A DNA stretch of 64,000 nucleotides from Pseudomonadota bacterium (GCA_021811235.1 JAJZPG010000005.1:1-64000); one strand, 5' to 3'; counted from the first letter of the stretch, positions 20,259-29,978 are shown. Numbers and translations: made by a program. Notes: generated by a model from the letters alone, not told the origin.

Positions 20259-21647
20259 TCAGTCATTGTCATGACCTTTGTGATGACCGTAGTGGTGACC
20301 ATGATCGCCCTTGGTCTTCTGGCAAGGCGTGGTGATCATGATGGTGCGATCGACCTTGCTGGAGGGGTGCTGCACGTTGATGTAGGCGGTATTCGACTTG
20401 AAGGGGTCGAAGTACAGGCCGGTGCTTTCCGCGCCGACGGTCGACAGGCTGGCCCACTTGCCAACGGCTTCGGCCACGCCGTCATTGTTCTCGTCCTTGG
20501 CGAACCAGACGTCTTCGATGCCGCCCGGCTGGTCTTCGACGATGTAGATGTTGCCATCGGCGTCGATCGCCAGATTGTCCGGGTTGGTGAACGGGGTGCC
20601 GACGGGGGCGCCGGTGGCCATGTCCATCGTGTCGCGGCTGGCGAACAGCTTGACCGTGTCGCTGCGCAGGTCGATCGAGAACACCTTGTGGTTGGTGGTG
20701 GTCGCCACGAACAGCATCTGCTTGCCGTTCTTCAGGGTCTTGATTTCCAGATCCTCGGGACGGTCGAAGTCGGTGCCCAGGAAAGCGGGCAGGTTCGGGG
20801 TGGCGCGGCCGTCGATCGCGGTCAGGCCGTTGGGATCGGTGACGACCACGGCGCCCGGCAGGGCAACGCCGTTGACGTCGGTCAGCGGAACCCAGGTGGC
20901 GGCGCCGGTGGCTTCCTTGACCGTGCCGTCACCCACGCGCAGCACGAAGGTCTGGCCGGCGGCGAAGAAGTCGTCGCCGTTGTCGGCATGCGGGTTGGCC
21001 GAGGTGAACTTGAAGACGTGGCTGCCGTTGCGCTCGTCGATGAAGTACAGGTTGTTCTTCTTGTCGAACGCCAGGCCTTCGTGCGACACGCGCGGCAGGA
21101 TGTCGCGGTGCTTGATCACGATGTCGGCGGGGGCGGCCAGCGGGTTGACCACTTCGAACAGGCGGCCGTAGTGGCTGGTGGGGACGGCAGCCGGATCGCT
21201 CCAGGACTCTTCAGCGGTCAGGAAGGTGCCCCAGGGGGTCCAGCGCGAAGCGTCGAAGGACTTGTGGCTGTCCAGCGCGGGGGCGACGGACGGGCTGTGC
21301 CAGATGGTCTCGGTCTGCATGGTGCGCAGGTCGGTGCGCTGGATGCCGGCCTGGCTGGTTTCGAACACGGTGAACAGGAAACGGCCGGCTTCGGGACCGT
21401 TTTCGTTCACGGTGTGCATGTCGTAGTTGCCGCTGTCGAAACGGGTGGCCTGGGCCGGGTCGCGAGCAACGATGGTCATCTGGCTGAAGTGCGGCGAGGA
21501 CAGCTTGTAGGGGGCGGCTTCGGGCAGCGTGCCGGCACCGACGTCACCGGTCATGGGGGTGAAGTCTTCGAAGGACGTGCCGGAAGCGAAAGCGGACGAA
21601 CCGGCCAGAACCAGGCCGATTGCGAGCGAGAGTTTCTTGAGCATCAT
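20259..21647 (-). CDS. Secreted PhoX-like (DUF839) beta-propeller protein with His-rich tail
   Basis: A 462-aa protein with a signal peptide (SSAFAS, about 1-22). It shows PhoX/DUF839 features: TWTPWGTFLTAEE-type segment (RWTPWGTFLTAEESW), SHEGLAFDKKNNLYFIDE, FDRPEDLEIKTLKNGKQMLFVATT and FTNPDNLAIDADGNIYIVEDQPGGI. PhoX enzymes are Ca/Fe-dependent alkaline phosphatases; whether all metal ligands are kept cannot be judged here. The C-terminus is DHGHHYGHHKGHDND, a metal-binding-type tail not usual for PhoX. The stop is followed by two hairpins. Confidence 0.75.
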   Translation of the reverse strand: MMLKKLSLAIGLVLAGSSAFASGTSFEDFTPMTGDVGAGTLPEAAPYKLSSPHFSQMTIVARDPAQATRFDSGNYDMHTVNENGPEAGRFLFTVFETSQAGIQRTDLRTMQTETIWHSPSVAPALDSHKSFDASRWTPWGTFLTAEESWSDPAAVPTSHYGRLFEVVNPLAAPADIVIKHRDILPRVSHEGLAFDKKNNLYFIDERNGSHVFKFTSANPHADNGDDFFAAGQTFVLRVGDGTVKEATGAATWVPLTDVNGVALPGAVVVTDPNGLTAIDGRATPNLPAFLGTDFDRPEDLEIKTLKNGKQMLFVATTTNHKVFSIDLRSDTVKLFASRDTMDMATGAPVGTPFTNPDNLAIDADGNIYIVEDQPGGIEDVWFAKDENNDGVAEAVGKWASLSTVGAESTGLYFDPFKSNTAYINVQHPSSKVDRTIMITTPCQKTKGDHGHHYGHHKGHDND

Positions 21648-21902
21648 GGTGGAGTTCCCTTAATCGTGAGTGATGGGTGTGCTGAACGCTTGACGCGACA
21701 CGAACGCCACGAAGGAAGGTCGTCGGCGCTCGATCCAGCACGCGGCTATCCTAGGGGCTGAACATTTCATCCATATTTCGGTTTGCAAAATGAAACTGGT
21801 TCATTTGGCTCAATGCCGGCCCCGAGGCCCTGGACGAAGACGTTCCGCGGCCCTGCCGCCTGGCGCCGTATGGCCTGGAGAGTCGTTTAGAATCATTCCA
21901 CC

Positions 21903-23309
21903 TTGAAACCCGTCCCGCATCCTTATCTGCTGTGCGCATCCCTGGCGCTGGCGCCGGTCGCGAGCCTGGCGGCCCCGCTCGACCTGCCGCCCCGCCCTGG
22001 CGCCTTCTGGCTCAAGCTCGACACGCTTCCGGCTCCGGCCCCGGCGGCCGGCGATCCGCATGCCGTCCTCCATTTCGGCAGCCTGGCCGCCCTCACGGAA
22101 CATGCGTTGCGCGAGCGTCCCGAATCGCGCGCCGCCTGGTTGGGCGCCCAGGCCGAGGCGGCGCGGCTCGATTCCGCCGAAGCCGCCAACTGGCCGACGC
22201 TGACCGGGCAGATCAATTTTACCCAGAGCCGCGCGCTGTCGAGTTCCGGCGCGTCGGTGCCGACCCTGCATCGTTACGGCCCCAGCCTCAGCCTGGGCTA
22301 CGTGCTGGTCGATTTCGGCGCCCGTGCGGCCGGCATCGAAGCGCAGCGTTATCAGCTGATTGCCAGTCTGCTCAACGGCAATCGCACCTTGCAGGATGTG
22401 GTCGCCGAGGTCGAGGCGGCTTATTTCACCCTGCTGGCGGCACGTTCGATGGTCGACGCCCTGGCGCAACAGGAGGCTGCCCTGGGCGCCAGCCTCGATG
22501 CGGTCGAGGCCCGGCTGCGCGGCGGGCTCGCCTCGCGCGCGGACCAGTTGCGCGCACGCGCGGCCTGGGCGGAGGCGCAGCTTGCGCGCCAGACTGCGGA
22601 ACGCGATCGCGCCAAGGCCGAAGCGGCCTTGAAGCAGTCTGCCGGGATCGCGCAAACCCGGACTTTGGCGCTCGACTGGGAAACCGTCCCGCCCGGAGGG
22701 CCGGATGCGGCGATGTTGCTGGCCGATCTGCTGGACGAGGCCGGGCGTCAGCGCCCCGACCTGCAGGCGCTTCAGGCCGCTGCGGCGAGCGCGCGCGCCA
22801 CGGCCGAACGCGCACGGGCGGCACGCTGGCCGAGCCTGTCGCTGAGCGCCAATACCGGGCGCACCTTTTTTCTGGAGGACGAGCGCGTGCCTTCGACCAC
22901 CTATAGCGTCGGGGTGAATCTCGCGCTGCCGCTGTTCGACGGCGGCCGCCTCGCCGCCGAGGCGCGTGCCGCCGAGCGCGATGCGGAACGCCTGCAGGCC
23001 GAGGCCGAGGCGCAACACAGCCTGGTCGCGCGCACGGTGGTCGAGGCCTACCTGGATGTGCACCATGCCCAGAGCCAGCGCGAGGGAATCGCGGTGCAGT
23101 TCGCCAGTGCCGACGAATCGGCGCGCGCCGCCGAAGCACGCTATACCGCCGGTGTCGGCAGCCTGCTCGAGTGGCTGACCGCGCAGGCCGATCTGGCGCG
23201 GGCACGACAGGCCCGGGCGCAGGCCGACAGCGACTGGCTGGCGGCGTTTTCCCGTTTGAACCATGCGCTGGGCCGACTGCCCGTCGCTGTTTCCGAGAGA
23301 CATCCATGA
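21903..23309 (+). CDS. TolC-family outer-membrane efflux protein
   Basis: A 468-aa outer-membrane channel with a signal peptide (about 1-23, SLAAPL). Two repeated coiled-coil regions rich in Ala, Arg, Glu and Gln mark the TolC/OEP fold (ALTEHALRERPESRAAWLGAQAEAARLD; LLDEAGRQRPDLQALQAAAASARATAERARAARWPSLSL). SVGVNLALPLFDGGRLAAEARAAE is a typical OEP strand. The start is a TTG. The stop overlaps the start of the adaptor gene. It forms the exit duct of the RND pump encoded downstream. Confidence 0.9.
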   Translation: MKPVPHPYLLCASLALAPVASLAAPLDLPPRPGAFWLKLDTLPAPAPAAGDPHAVLHFGSLAALTEHALRERPESRAAWLGAQAEAARLDSAEAANWPTLTGQINFTQSRALSSSGASVPTLHRYGPSLSLGYVLVDFGARAAGIEAQRYQLIASLLNGNRTLQDVVAEVEAAYFTLLAARSMVDALAQQEAALGASLDAVEARLRGGLASRADQLRARAAWAEAQLARQTAERDRAKAEAALKQSAGIAQTRTLALDWETVPPGGPDAAMLLADLLDEAGRQRPDLQALQAAAASARATAERARAARWPSLSLSANTGRTFFLEDERVPSTTYSVGVNLALPLFDGGRLAAEARAAERDAERLQAEAEAQHSLVARTVVEAYLDVHHAQSQREGIAVQFASADESARAAEARYTAGVGSLLEWLTAQADLARARQARAQADSDWLAAFSRLNHALGRLPVAVSERHP

Positions 23310-24421
23310 AAGTTCGCATCCTTGTCATCGGCATCGTGCTGGCGCTCGTCGTGGGTGTCGCGTACCGCATCCAGCAGCAGCAAGCGGGCGACGCCGCCAA
23401 ACGCGGCGGCGATCGTGTGCTCAGCGTCAGGACTGTCCCGGTGAAGGTGCGCGACTTTCCGCGCGTACTCGAACTGCCCGGCACGCTGGAAGCGGCGCAG
23501 CAGGTCGCCATCGTCGCCCAGGTGGGCGGGACGGTGCTGCGCCAGCACGTCCAGGAAGGCGACAGCGTGCAGGCCGGGCATATCCTGTTCACCCTCGACG
23601 CCCGGCCGGCACAGGCGCGCATCGCGCAGAGCCAGGCCGCGCTGGCTGGCGCCCGCGCCGAGACGGCCGAGGCGGAGAAGAAGCTGCAGCGCCTGCAGCC
23701 GCTGATGCAATCCGGCTACATCAGCCGTCAGGAATACGACGACGCGTTCGTGGCGCTGGAGGCGGCGCGGGCGCGCGCCGGCAGCGCCCAGGGTGAACTG
23801 CAGGCGGCCCGCCTCGATGCGCAGTACGCGGAGATCCGCGCACCGATCGCGGGGCGCGTCGGCCGCATCGCGGTGTGGCCGGGCAGCCTGGTGCAGGCGG
23901 GGGGGGAGCCGCTCACCCGCCTCCTTGCGCCAGGTGCGCTCGACGTGCGCGCCAGCGTTGCGCAACAGGATTGGCCGGAGCTTGCCGCTGCGCGCGCGCG
24001 CGGCAGGGTGAAGGCGGAAGTGTTCCTCGACCTGAATCCCCAGGTGCGGGCGCAGGGCGAGCTGGTGTTCGTCGATGTGCAGATCGACGCCGCCACCGGC
24101 GCGGTGCCGATCAAGGTGCGGCTGTCCGGGGCGTCGGTCGCGCTGCTGTCGGGGCAGGGCGTGCGGGTGCGTCTGTTGCTGGGCGTCGAGCCGAACGCCA
24201 AGGTGGTGCCTGAGGCGGCTCTGCAGCACGCGCAGCAAGGCACCTATGTATATGTGGTGCGGGGCGGCAAGGCCGTGGTCCAGCCGGTGCGGCTGGTGCG
24301 CGGCCTGGATGGCGAGTTCATGGTGGAAGGCGAACTGCGCGCCGGCGAGCCGGTTCTGGTCGAGATCCCGCAGCGCCTCAGGGCGGGCGGCGCGGTCCGG
24401 CTGGAAGGCGCGCGCCGATGA
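23306..24421 (+). CDS. RND efflux periplasmic adaptor (HlyD/AcrA family)
   Basis: A 371-aa membrane-fusion protein with an N-terminal membrane anchor (RILVIGIVLALVVGVAY). The lipoyl half-motifs are VAIVAQVGGTVLRQHVQEGDSVQAGHILFTLD and QYAEIRAPIAGRVGRIAVWPGSLVQAGGEPL. A coiled-coil hairpin lies between them, with beta-barrel and membrane-proximal domains after. It overlaps both neighbours by four bases (ATGA), so the three pump parts are translationally coupled. Confidence 0.92.
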   Translation: MKVRILVIGIVLALVVGVAYRIQQQQAGDAAKRGGDRVLSVRTVPVKVRDFPRVLELPGTLEAAQQVAIVAQVGGTVLRQHVQEGDSVQAGHILFTLDARPAQARIAQSQAALAGARAETAEAEKKLQRLQPLMQSGYISRQEYDDAFVALEAARARAGSAQGELQAARLDAQYAEIRAPIAGRVGRIAVWPGSLVQAGGEPLTRLLAPGALDVRASVAQQDWPELAAARARGRVKAEVFLDLNPQVRAQGELVFVDVQIDAATGAVPIKVRLSGASVALLSGQGVRVRLLLGVEPNAKVVPEAALQHAQQGTYVYVVRGGKAVVQPVRLVRGLDGEFMVEGELRAGEPVLVEIPQRLRAGGAVRLEGARR

Positions 24422-27400
24422 ACCTGTCGCGGCTGTTCATTGAACGCCCGGTCGCCACCCTGATGCTGGTGCTGGCGATGGCGCTGTTCGGCGCACTCGC
24501 CTACAAGCAGCTGCCGGTCAACGACCTGCCGCAGGTCGACTTCCCCACCCTGCGCATCAGCGCCGCGCTGCCCGGCGCCAACCCCGAAACCATGGCCAAC
24601 ACGGTGGCGACACCGCTGGAGCGCCAGCTGTCGACGGTGGCCGGCATCGAATCGATGAGCTCGCAATCGAGCCAGGGGTCGACCAGCATCACGCTGCAAT
24701 TCGAACTCGGACGCGACATCGACGCGGCCGCGCAGGACGTGCAGACCGCGATCGCCCAGGCGGCGCGCAACCTGCCGCAGGGGATGGACCCGCCGCAGCT
24801 GAGGAAGATCAACCCGGCCGACTCGCCCATCCTCTATCTGGCGCTGTCGGCCGAGCGCCTGCCGCTCACCGAGCTCGACGCCATCGCCGATTCGCGCGTC
24901 GCGCAAAGGCTGTCGAGCCTGTCCGGCGTGGCGCAGGTGCTGGTGTTCGGTTCGCAGAAATATGCGCTGCGCCTGTACCTCGACCCGGCCAGATTGCAGC
25001 AGCGCGGCCTGACGTTTGCCGACGTCATCCGGGCGGTGCAGGCCGCCAACGCCAACCTGCCTTCCGGCACGCTCGACGGCGCCACCCGCGCCTGGACGGT
25101 GAAGGCGCCGGTTGCGCTGAAAGACGCGCGCGATTTCGGCGACATCATCGTCGCCTACCACGACGGCATCGCGCTGCGCGTGAAAGACCTGGGACGCGCC
25201 GAGGACGGCGTGGAGGACGACAAGCGCAAGACCTGGTACAACGGCACCCGCGCCATCGTGCTGGCAGTGCAGCGCCAGCCGGGCGCAAACACGGTCGAGG
25301 TCGCCGAGCGCATCCGCGCCATGCTGCCGCAGATCGAGGCCGAACTGCCGGACGGCGTGCGCCTGCAGGTGCATTCAGACCGCTCGCGCTTCGTCAGGGA
25401 TTCGCTGCACGAGGTGAACTTCACGCTCATCCTCGCGCTGGTGCTGGTGATCCTCGTCATCTTCGCCTTTCTGCACAACCTGCGCGCCACCCTGATCGCG
25501 GCGCTGGTGCTGCCGAGTTCGCTGCTCGGCACCTTCGCCTTCATGCACCTGCTCGGCTACAGCCTCAACAACCTGTCCCTGATGGCGATCACGCTGGCGA
25601 TCGGTTTCGTCGTCGACGACGCGGTGGTGGTGATCGAGAACGTCGCGCGCCATCTGGAGATGGGCAAGAGCCGCATGCAGGCCGCGCTCGACGGGGCGCA
25701 GGAGATCGGCTTCACCGTGCTGTCGATGACGGTCTCGCTCGCCGCGGTATTCCTGCCCATCCTGTTCATGGGCGGCATGATCGGCCGGCTGTTCCAGGAG
25801 TTCGCCGTCAGCATCGGCGTCGCCGTGCTGCTGTCCGGCGTGGTGTCGCTGACGCTCACGCCGATGCTGTGCGCACGCGGGCTCACGCACGAGCCGCTCG
25901 ACAACGCCGTTTCGCGCGCGTTCGACGCCGGCTTCAACCGCTTCCGCAATTTCTATGGCGACACCCTGCGCGCATCGATGCGCCATCGCGGCGCCATGCT
26001 GCTGTTTTCGGCGGGCGTGCTGGGCGCCATGGTCTGGCTGGCCGGCCAGGTCAAGCAGGGCTTCATTCCGCGCGTCGATTCCGGGATGATTTTCGCCAGC
26101 GTGCAATATCCCGAAGGCATCCCGTTCGAGGAATTGAGCCGACGCCAGCAGCAGCTCGCCGCCATCGTGCAGCGGCAGCCGGCGGTCGAGGGCCTGATGT
26201 CGTCGGCCGGGCAGGGCGGCGGCGGGGTTGCCGGCGGCAACGTCGGCCGGCTGGTGATCCGCCTGGCGCCGCGCGACGCCCGCGCCGGTGCCGACGAGAT
26301 CATCGACGCCTTGCGCGCGGCCACGCGCAAGGTCAGCGGCGTCAACGTCACGTTCCAGAATCCGGCCTCGATCAACGTCGGCGCGCTGGTGTCCAGCAGC
26401 GACTACCAGCTGACGCTGACCTCCGGCGATTTCGAGTCGCTGAAGGACGCGTCGGGCGCGGTCGAGAAACGGCTGGCGGCGGTGCCGCAGATCAGCGACG
26501 TCAACAGCAACCTCGAGCTGCGCAATCCCGAGCTGCGCGTCAGCCTCGATCCGATCGAGGCCGCCCGCCTCGGGATCACCGCGCAGCAGGTGCAGCAGAC
26601 GCTATACGATGCGCTGGGCGGGCGCCGCATCAGCGAAATCTACGGCGCCAGCGACCAGTACGTGGTGAGCGTCAAGGCCTTGCCGGAGGTGCAGCTGAAC
26701 CCGGCCGTCATCGGACAGCTTCCCCTGCAGACCGCGGCGGGCGTGCTGACGCGTCTGGATGCCGTGGCGAAGGTGGAGGCCGGCGTGGGGCCGGTGGCGG
26801 TGCATCATTACGGCCAGCAGCCTGCCGTCACGCTGTCGTTCAACCTTGCACCGGGCGCCTCGCTCGATGCGGCGCTGGCTGCCGTGCTGGCGGCGGCCAG
26901 CGAAGTGGTGCCGGCGGACGTGACGCTGGGGCTCACCGGCGCCGCGCAGAAATTCCAGGAGTCGACGGTGCAGCTGCCGCTGCTGCTGCTGTTCACCGTG
27001 GTCGTCATCTACATGGTTCTGGCGGTGCTGTACGAACATCTCGGCCATCCGCTCACCATCCTCACGGCGCTGCCGCTGGCGGGATTCGGTGCGCTGCTGG
27101 TGCTGCTCCTGATGGACGAGGAACTCAACATCTTCAGCTTCGTCGGCATCGTCCTGCTGGTCGGCCTGGTGAAGAAGAACGGCATCATGATGATCGACTT
27201 TGCGCTCACCCGGCAGCGCGCCGGCATGAGCGCCGAGGAGGCCATCGTCGAGGCCAGCCTGGTGCGCCTGCGGCCGATCATGATGACCACCTTCGCCGCC
27301 ATCTTCGCCACGCTTCCCATCGCTATCGGCTTCGGTGCCGGCGGCGAGGCGCGGCGTCCGCTCGGCATCGCGGTGGTCGGCGGCCTGGTGTTCTCGCAGT

Positions 27401-27480
27401 TCCTCACCCTCTACATCACGCCCACGTTCTATGTGAGCATGGCGCGATTGTCGGACAGGCTGCGCGGCATGCGCACCTGA
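24418..27480 (+). CDS. RND-family inner-membrane efflux transporter
   Basis: A 1020-aa proton-driven pump of the HAE1 (AcrB/MdtB-C) group. Twelve transmembrane helices and two large periplasmic loops are evident. TM4 contains the paired aspartates in LAIGFVVDDAVVVIENVARH that carry protons in drug exporters; metal exporters of the HME group differ here. Also seen are FIERPVATLMLVLAMALFGALAYKQLPVNDLPQVDFPT and VGLVKKNGIMMIDFAL. Substrates are unknown. It is the last gene of a TolC-adaptor-pump operon and converges on a two-component system that may regulate it. Confidence 0.95.
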   Translation: MNLSRLFIERPVATLMLVLAMALFGALAYKQLPVNDLPQVDFPTLRISAALPGANPETMANTVATPLERQLSTVAGIESMSSQSSQGSTSITLQFELGRDIDAAAQDVQTAIAQAARNLPQGMDPPQLRKINPADSPILYLALSAERLPLTELDAIADSRVAQRLSSLSGVAQVLVFGSQKYALRLYLDPARLQQRGLTFADVIRAVQAANANLPSGTLDGATRAWTVKAPVALKDARDFGDIIVAYHDGIALRVKDLGRAEDGVEDDKRKTWYNGTRAIVLAVQRQPGANTVEVAERIRAMLPQIEAELPDGVRLQVHSDRSRFVRDSLHEVNFTLILALVLVILVIFAFLHNLRATLIAALVLPSSLLGTFAFMHLLGYSLNNLSLMAITLAIGFVVDDAVVVIENVARHLEMGKSRMQAALDGAQEIGFTVLSMTVSLAAVFLPILFMGGMIGRLFQEFAVSIGVAVLLSGVVSLTLTPMLCARGLTHEPLDNAVSRAFDAGFNRFRNFYGDTLRASMRHRGAMLLFSAGVLGAMVWLAGQVKQGFIPRVDSGMIFASVQYPEGIPFEELSRRQQQLAAIVQRQPAVEGLMSSAGQGGGGVAGGNVGRLVIRLAPRDARAGADEIIDALRAATRKVSGVNVTFQNPASINVGALVSSSDYQLTLTSGDFESLKDASGAVEKRLAAVPQISDVNSNLELRNPELRVSLDPIEAARLGITAQQVQQTLYDALGGRRISEIYGASDQYVVSVKALPEVQLNPAVIGQLPLQTAAGVLTRLDAVAKVEAGVGPVAVHHYGQQPAVTLSFNLAPGASLDAALAAVLAAASEVVPADVTLGLTGAAQKFQESTVQLPLLLLFTVVVIYMVLAVLYEHLGHPLTILTALPLAGFGALLVLLLMDEELNIFSFVGIVLLVGLVKKNGIMMIDFALTRQRAGMSAEEAIVEASLVRLRPIMMTTFAAIFATLPIAIGFGAGGEARRPLGIAVVGGLVFSQFLTLYITPTFYVSMARLSDRLRGMRT

Positions 27481-27490
27481 ATGGTCCGCA

Positions 27491-28774
27491 CTACGCCGGG
27501 CTGGCGGGCAGGGTGAGCCGCGCCTGCAGGCCGCCGCCGGGACGGTTGCCTAGCTGGACACGCCACCCATGGACGCGGCAGATTTCGCGCACGACGGCGA
27601 GCCCCAGCCCGGTGCCGGGTGCCTGGCGGGCCGGGTCCACCCGGTGGAACGGGTCGAACACCCTGTCGAGATGGTCAGGCGGGATGCCGGGGCCGCGATC
27701 CCGCACCTCGATATGCACGCCATCCGCGTCCCGGCTGCACGCAAGCTGCGGCGGGCTGGCCGGCGCGTGGCGGCGCGCATTTTCCAGCAGGTTGGCGAGC
27801 ACGCGCTCGAGTGCCGCCGGCTCGGCCGAGAGGACGATGTCGCCGCACGGCACGAAGACCGCCCCGTGCTCGCCGGCGAGGCGCGCGAGCCAGGGGGCGA
27901 GCGCCAGCGGCTGCGGCGGACGCAGGCTGATGCCGCGGCCGTAATCGATGAAATCTCCGATCAGGCCATCCATCTGTTCCAGATAGCGTTCCATGTCGTC
28001 GAACAGCGCCGGGTCGGGGTGCGCGCGCGCCAGTTCCAGCGCCATGCGCAGCCGCGTGATCGGGCTGCGCAGGTCGTGCGACACGCCTGCCAGCAGGGTG
28101 GTGCGAGTCTGCGCCTGCGCCTGCACCTGGCGCGCCATGTCGTTGAATTCGCGGCTCAGCCCGTCCAGTTCGCGCACGCCGTTGGCGACCGGCAGGGCCG
28201 GCGTTTCGCCGCGCCCCAGGGCCTGGACGGCATGCTCCAGCCGGGTGAGCGGCCGGGTCAGCCGGCGCGATACCCGGTGGGCGACCAGCAATGCGAGCGT
28301 GAGGCTGGCGAGCAGGATGGCCAGGATCGCCAGCGGCGGGTTGGTGCCGATGCGCTCGCGCGAAAAGGCGAAGCGCAGGCGGGTGCCGTTCAGCTGGATG
28401 TCGGCGAGATAACGCTGTCGCGCCGGGTCCCACGTCACCCGGGCGGGGTGGCGGGTGAGCGTGACGAGCCGGTCCTGCAGCAGATGAACGAAGGGCAGAT
28501 AGCTCATGTTCCGGGCGGGCGCGGGATGGGCCTCGACCCGCTGCAGACCGTGTTGGGCCGCCAGGGCCTCCTCGAGTGCGCCGCGCCGGTCGGGCGGCAG
28601 TTCGACCCAGGTTTGCGCGGACAGGACGATGAGCGCGGCGAAGTCGTTGGAAGCGGCGCGCAGCAGGGGCCAGGCCACCCAGAAGGCGGACAGGCAAAAC
28701 ACCACGATCTGGAAAACCGCGATCCAGGCGACGAAGGTGCGCGCAACGGTGTGCCTGAGGGAGGGCGCGCTCAC
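27491..28774 (-). CDS. EnvZ-type sensor histidine kinase
   Basis: A 427-aa inner-membrane kinase. A transmembrane helix at about 10-35 and a second at about 150-170 enclose a periplasmic sensor loop, followed by HAMP. The H-box is LLAGVSHDLRSPITRLRMALELA, the N-box ALERVLANLLENARRHA, and the G-boxes RDRGPGIPPDHLDRVFDPF and GTGLGLAVVREICRVHGW. The start is the GTG at 28774, whose GTGA overlaps the stop of the response regulator; an upstream ATG in this frame would lie within that gene. The signal is unknown. Confidence 0.9.
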   Translation of the reverse strand: MSAPSLRHTVARTFVAWIAVFQIVVFCLSAFWVAWPLLRAASNDFAALIVLSAQTWVELPPDRRGALEEALAAQHGLQRVEAHPAPARNMSYLPFVHLLQDRLVTLTRHPARVTWDPARQRYLADIQLNGTRLRFAFSRERIGTNPPLAILAILLASLTLALLVAHRVSRRLTRPLTRLEHAVQALGRGETPALPVANGVRELDGLSREFNDMARQVQAQAQTRTTLLAGVSHDLRSPITRLRMALELARAHPDPALFDDMERYLEQMDGLIGDFIDYGRGISLRPPQPLALAPWLARLAGEHGAVFVPCGDIVLSAEPAALERVLANLLENARRHAPASPPQLACSRDADGVHIEVRDRGPGIPPDHLDRVFDPFHRVDPARQAPGTGLGLAVVREICRVHGWRVQLGNRPGGGLQARLTLPASPA

Positions 28775-29457
28775 GTTTCGTGGCCGACGAATACGTAGCC
28801 GGTCCCCCACACGGTGCGGATGTAGCGCGGCGCGTCGGAGGCGTCGTCGAGCTTCTTGCGCAGGCGCGCCACGCGCGCGTCGATGGAACGGTCGAACGGC
28901 AGGCGATCCGGCCCCGAGCTTGCCGCCGCGACCAGATCGTCGCGCGAGAACACCCGCCCCGGGTGGCCTGCGAGCACCTTGAGCAGCGCGAATTCGGCGC
29001 TGGTGAGCGCGACCGGCGCGCCGTCCCGGTGCAGGGTGCGGCGCGCCAGATCGAGGACGTAGTCGCCGAAACGCAGGGTGCCGGATTGCGGCGGCTGGCG
29101 CACCCGGCGCAGCAGCGCCTTGATGCGCGCCAGCAACTCGCGCGGATTGAAGGGCTTGGCGAGGTAATCGTCGGCACCGAATTCCAGCCCGAGGATGCGG
29201 TCGATGTCCTCGCCCTTGGCCGACAGCATCAGGATGGGCAGTGTTCCCGCCAGCCGGCGGGCGATCGACAGGCCATCCTCGCCCGGCAGCATCACGTCGA
29301 GAATCAGCAGGTCGGGCGCGATTTGTGCCAGCGCCGCATCGAGCCCGCCGCCGTGCCCCAGCACCGTCACTTGGTAGCCCTGGCCCTTCAGGTAAGTGGT
29401 CAGCATGGACGAGAGCTCATGGTCATCGTCGACGATCAGCAGGCGCGCATTTTCCAT
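28771..29457 (-). CDS. OmpR-family response regulator
   Basis: A 228-aa regulator with a receiver domain (LLIVDDDHELSSML; phospho-acceptor Asp in DLLILDVMLPGEDGL; Lys in DDYLAKPFNPRELLARI) and a winged-helix DNA-binding domain (LTSAEFALLKVLAGHPGRVFSRDDLV; RSIDARVARLRKKL; IRTVWGTGYVF). It pairs with the overlapping kinase. Upstream of it, 29499-29538 carries four tandem 10-bp repeats, a pattern typical of OmpR/PhoB-family sites, shared with the divergent small periplasmic gene. Confidence 0.93.
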   Translation of the reverse strand: MENARLLIVDDDHELSSMLTTYLKGQGYQVTVLGHGGGLDAALAQIAPDLLILDVMLPGEDGLSIARRLAGTLPILMLSAKGEDIDRILGLEFGADDYLAKPFNPRELLARIKALLRRVRQPPQSGTLRFGDYVLDLARRTLHRDGAPVALTSAEFALLKVLAGHPGRVFSRDDLVAAASSGPDRLPFDRSIDARVARLRKKLDDASDAPRYIRTVWGTGYVFVGHET

Positions 29458-29498
29458 GCGGCAAGCCTACCACCGCGTCCGCGGCGGCGCGTAGCCCC

Positions 29499-29538
29499 GT
29501 CACACATTGTCATACATCGTCGTGAATGGTCATGCACG
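29499..29538. promoter_or_regulatory. Four tandem 10-bp repeats, probable response-regulator box
   Basis: GTCACACATT, GTCATACATC, GTCGTGAATG and GTCATGCACG follow each other without gaps. The first two differ at two bases; the last two are degenerate but keep GTC at the same phase. Direct repeats at helical-turn spacing are the usual sites of OmpR-family regulators. They lie between the regulator gene (start 29457) and the divergent gene at 29631. Confidence 0.6.
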
Positions 29539-29630
29539 AGGCACAGGCGGGCAATCGACCGCGGCAATACTGCGTTCCGCCGGCACATCGTCGGCGCCTC
29601 ATCAACCTATCAACCTGAGCGGAGAACACC

Positions 29631-29948
29631 ATGAAAACCGTATTGATCCCCCTGCTGCTGATTGCCGGAATGAACCTTGCGCATGCCGAGGAGGCGACGT
29701 CGACCACGGTCCCGAGTGCCGAGCAGGCCCGCGCGACTTGGCAGGCGATGACGCCCGAACAGCAGGCTGCCGCCAAGGCCATGGCCAGGAACGAGGCGCA
29801 GCAGAAGCAGGCCGCCTGGGGCGCGCTGTCGCCGGAAGAGCAGGCGGCCAAGCAGGCGGCTGCGCGGGAGAAGACCCGGGCCGCCCGCGAATCGATGCAG
29901 GGCAAGGTGCACGCGCGCTTGGGCAGCCGCCCGTTCGGCCGCCGTTGA
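29631..29948 (+). CDS. Small periplasmic Ala/Gln/Glu-rich protein
   Basis: A 105-aa protein with a signal peptide (MKTVLIPLLLIAGMNLAHA|EE). The mature part is helical and low in complexity. It contains two similar segments, WQAMTPEQQAAAKAMARNEAQQKQ and WGALSPEEQAAKQAAAREKTRAA, and ends in a basic SRPFGRR. CGGAGAA precedes the ATG. Its place opposite the response regulator across the tandem repeats recalls periplasmic stress proteins such as CpxP/Spy, but no such motif (LTxxQ) is evident. No function is assigned. Confidence 0.75.
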   Translation: MKTVLIPLLLIAGMNLAHAEEATSTTVPSAEQARATWQAMTPEQQAAAKAMARNEAQQKQAAWGALSPEEQAAKQAAAREKTRAARESMQGKVHARLGSRPFGRR

Positions 29949-29978
29949 GCGCCGCCCGGACTTTTCGAGGAGAACGAC

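Noticed and set aside
20065-20274. Short forward frame in the 20-kb intergenic region
   Set aside because: It runs through two terminator hairpins and lacks a ribosome site.
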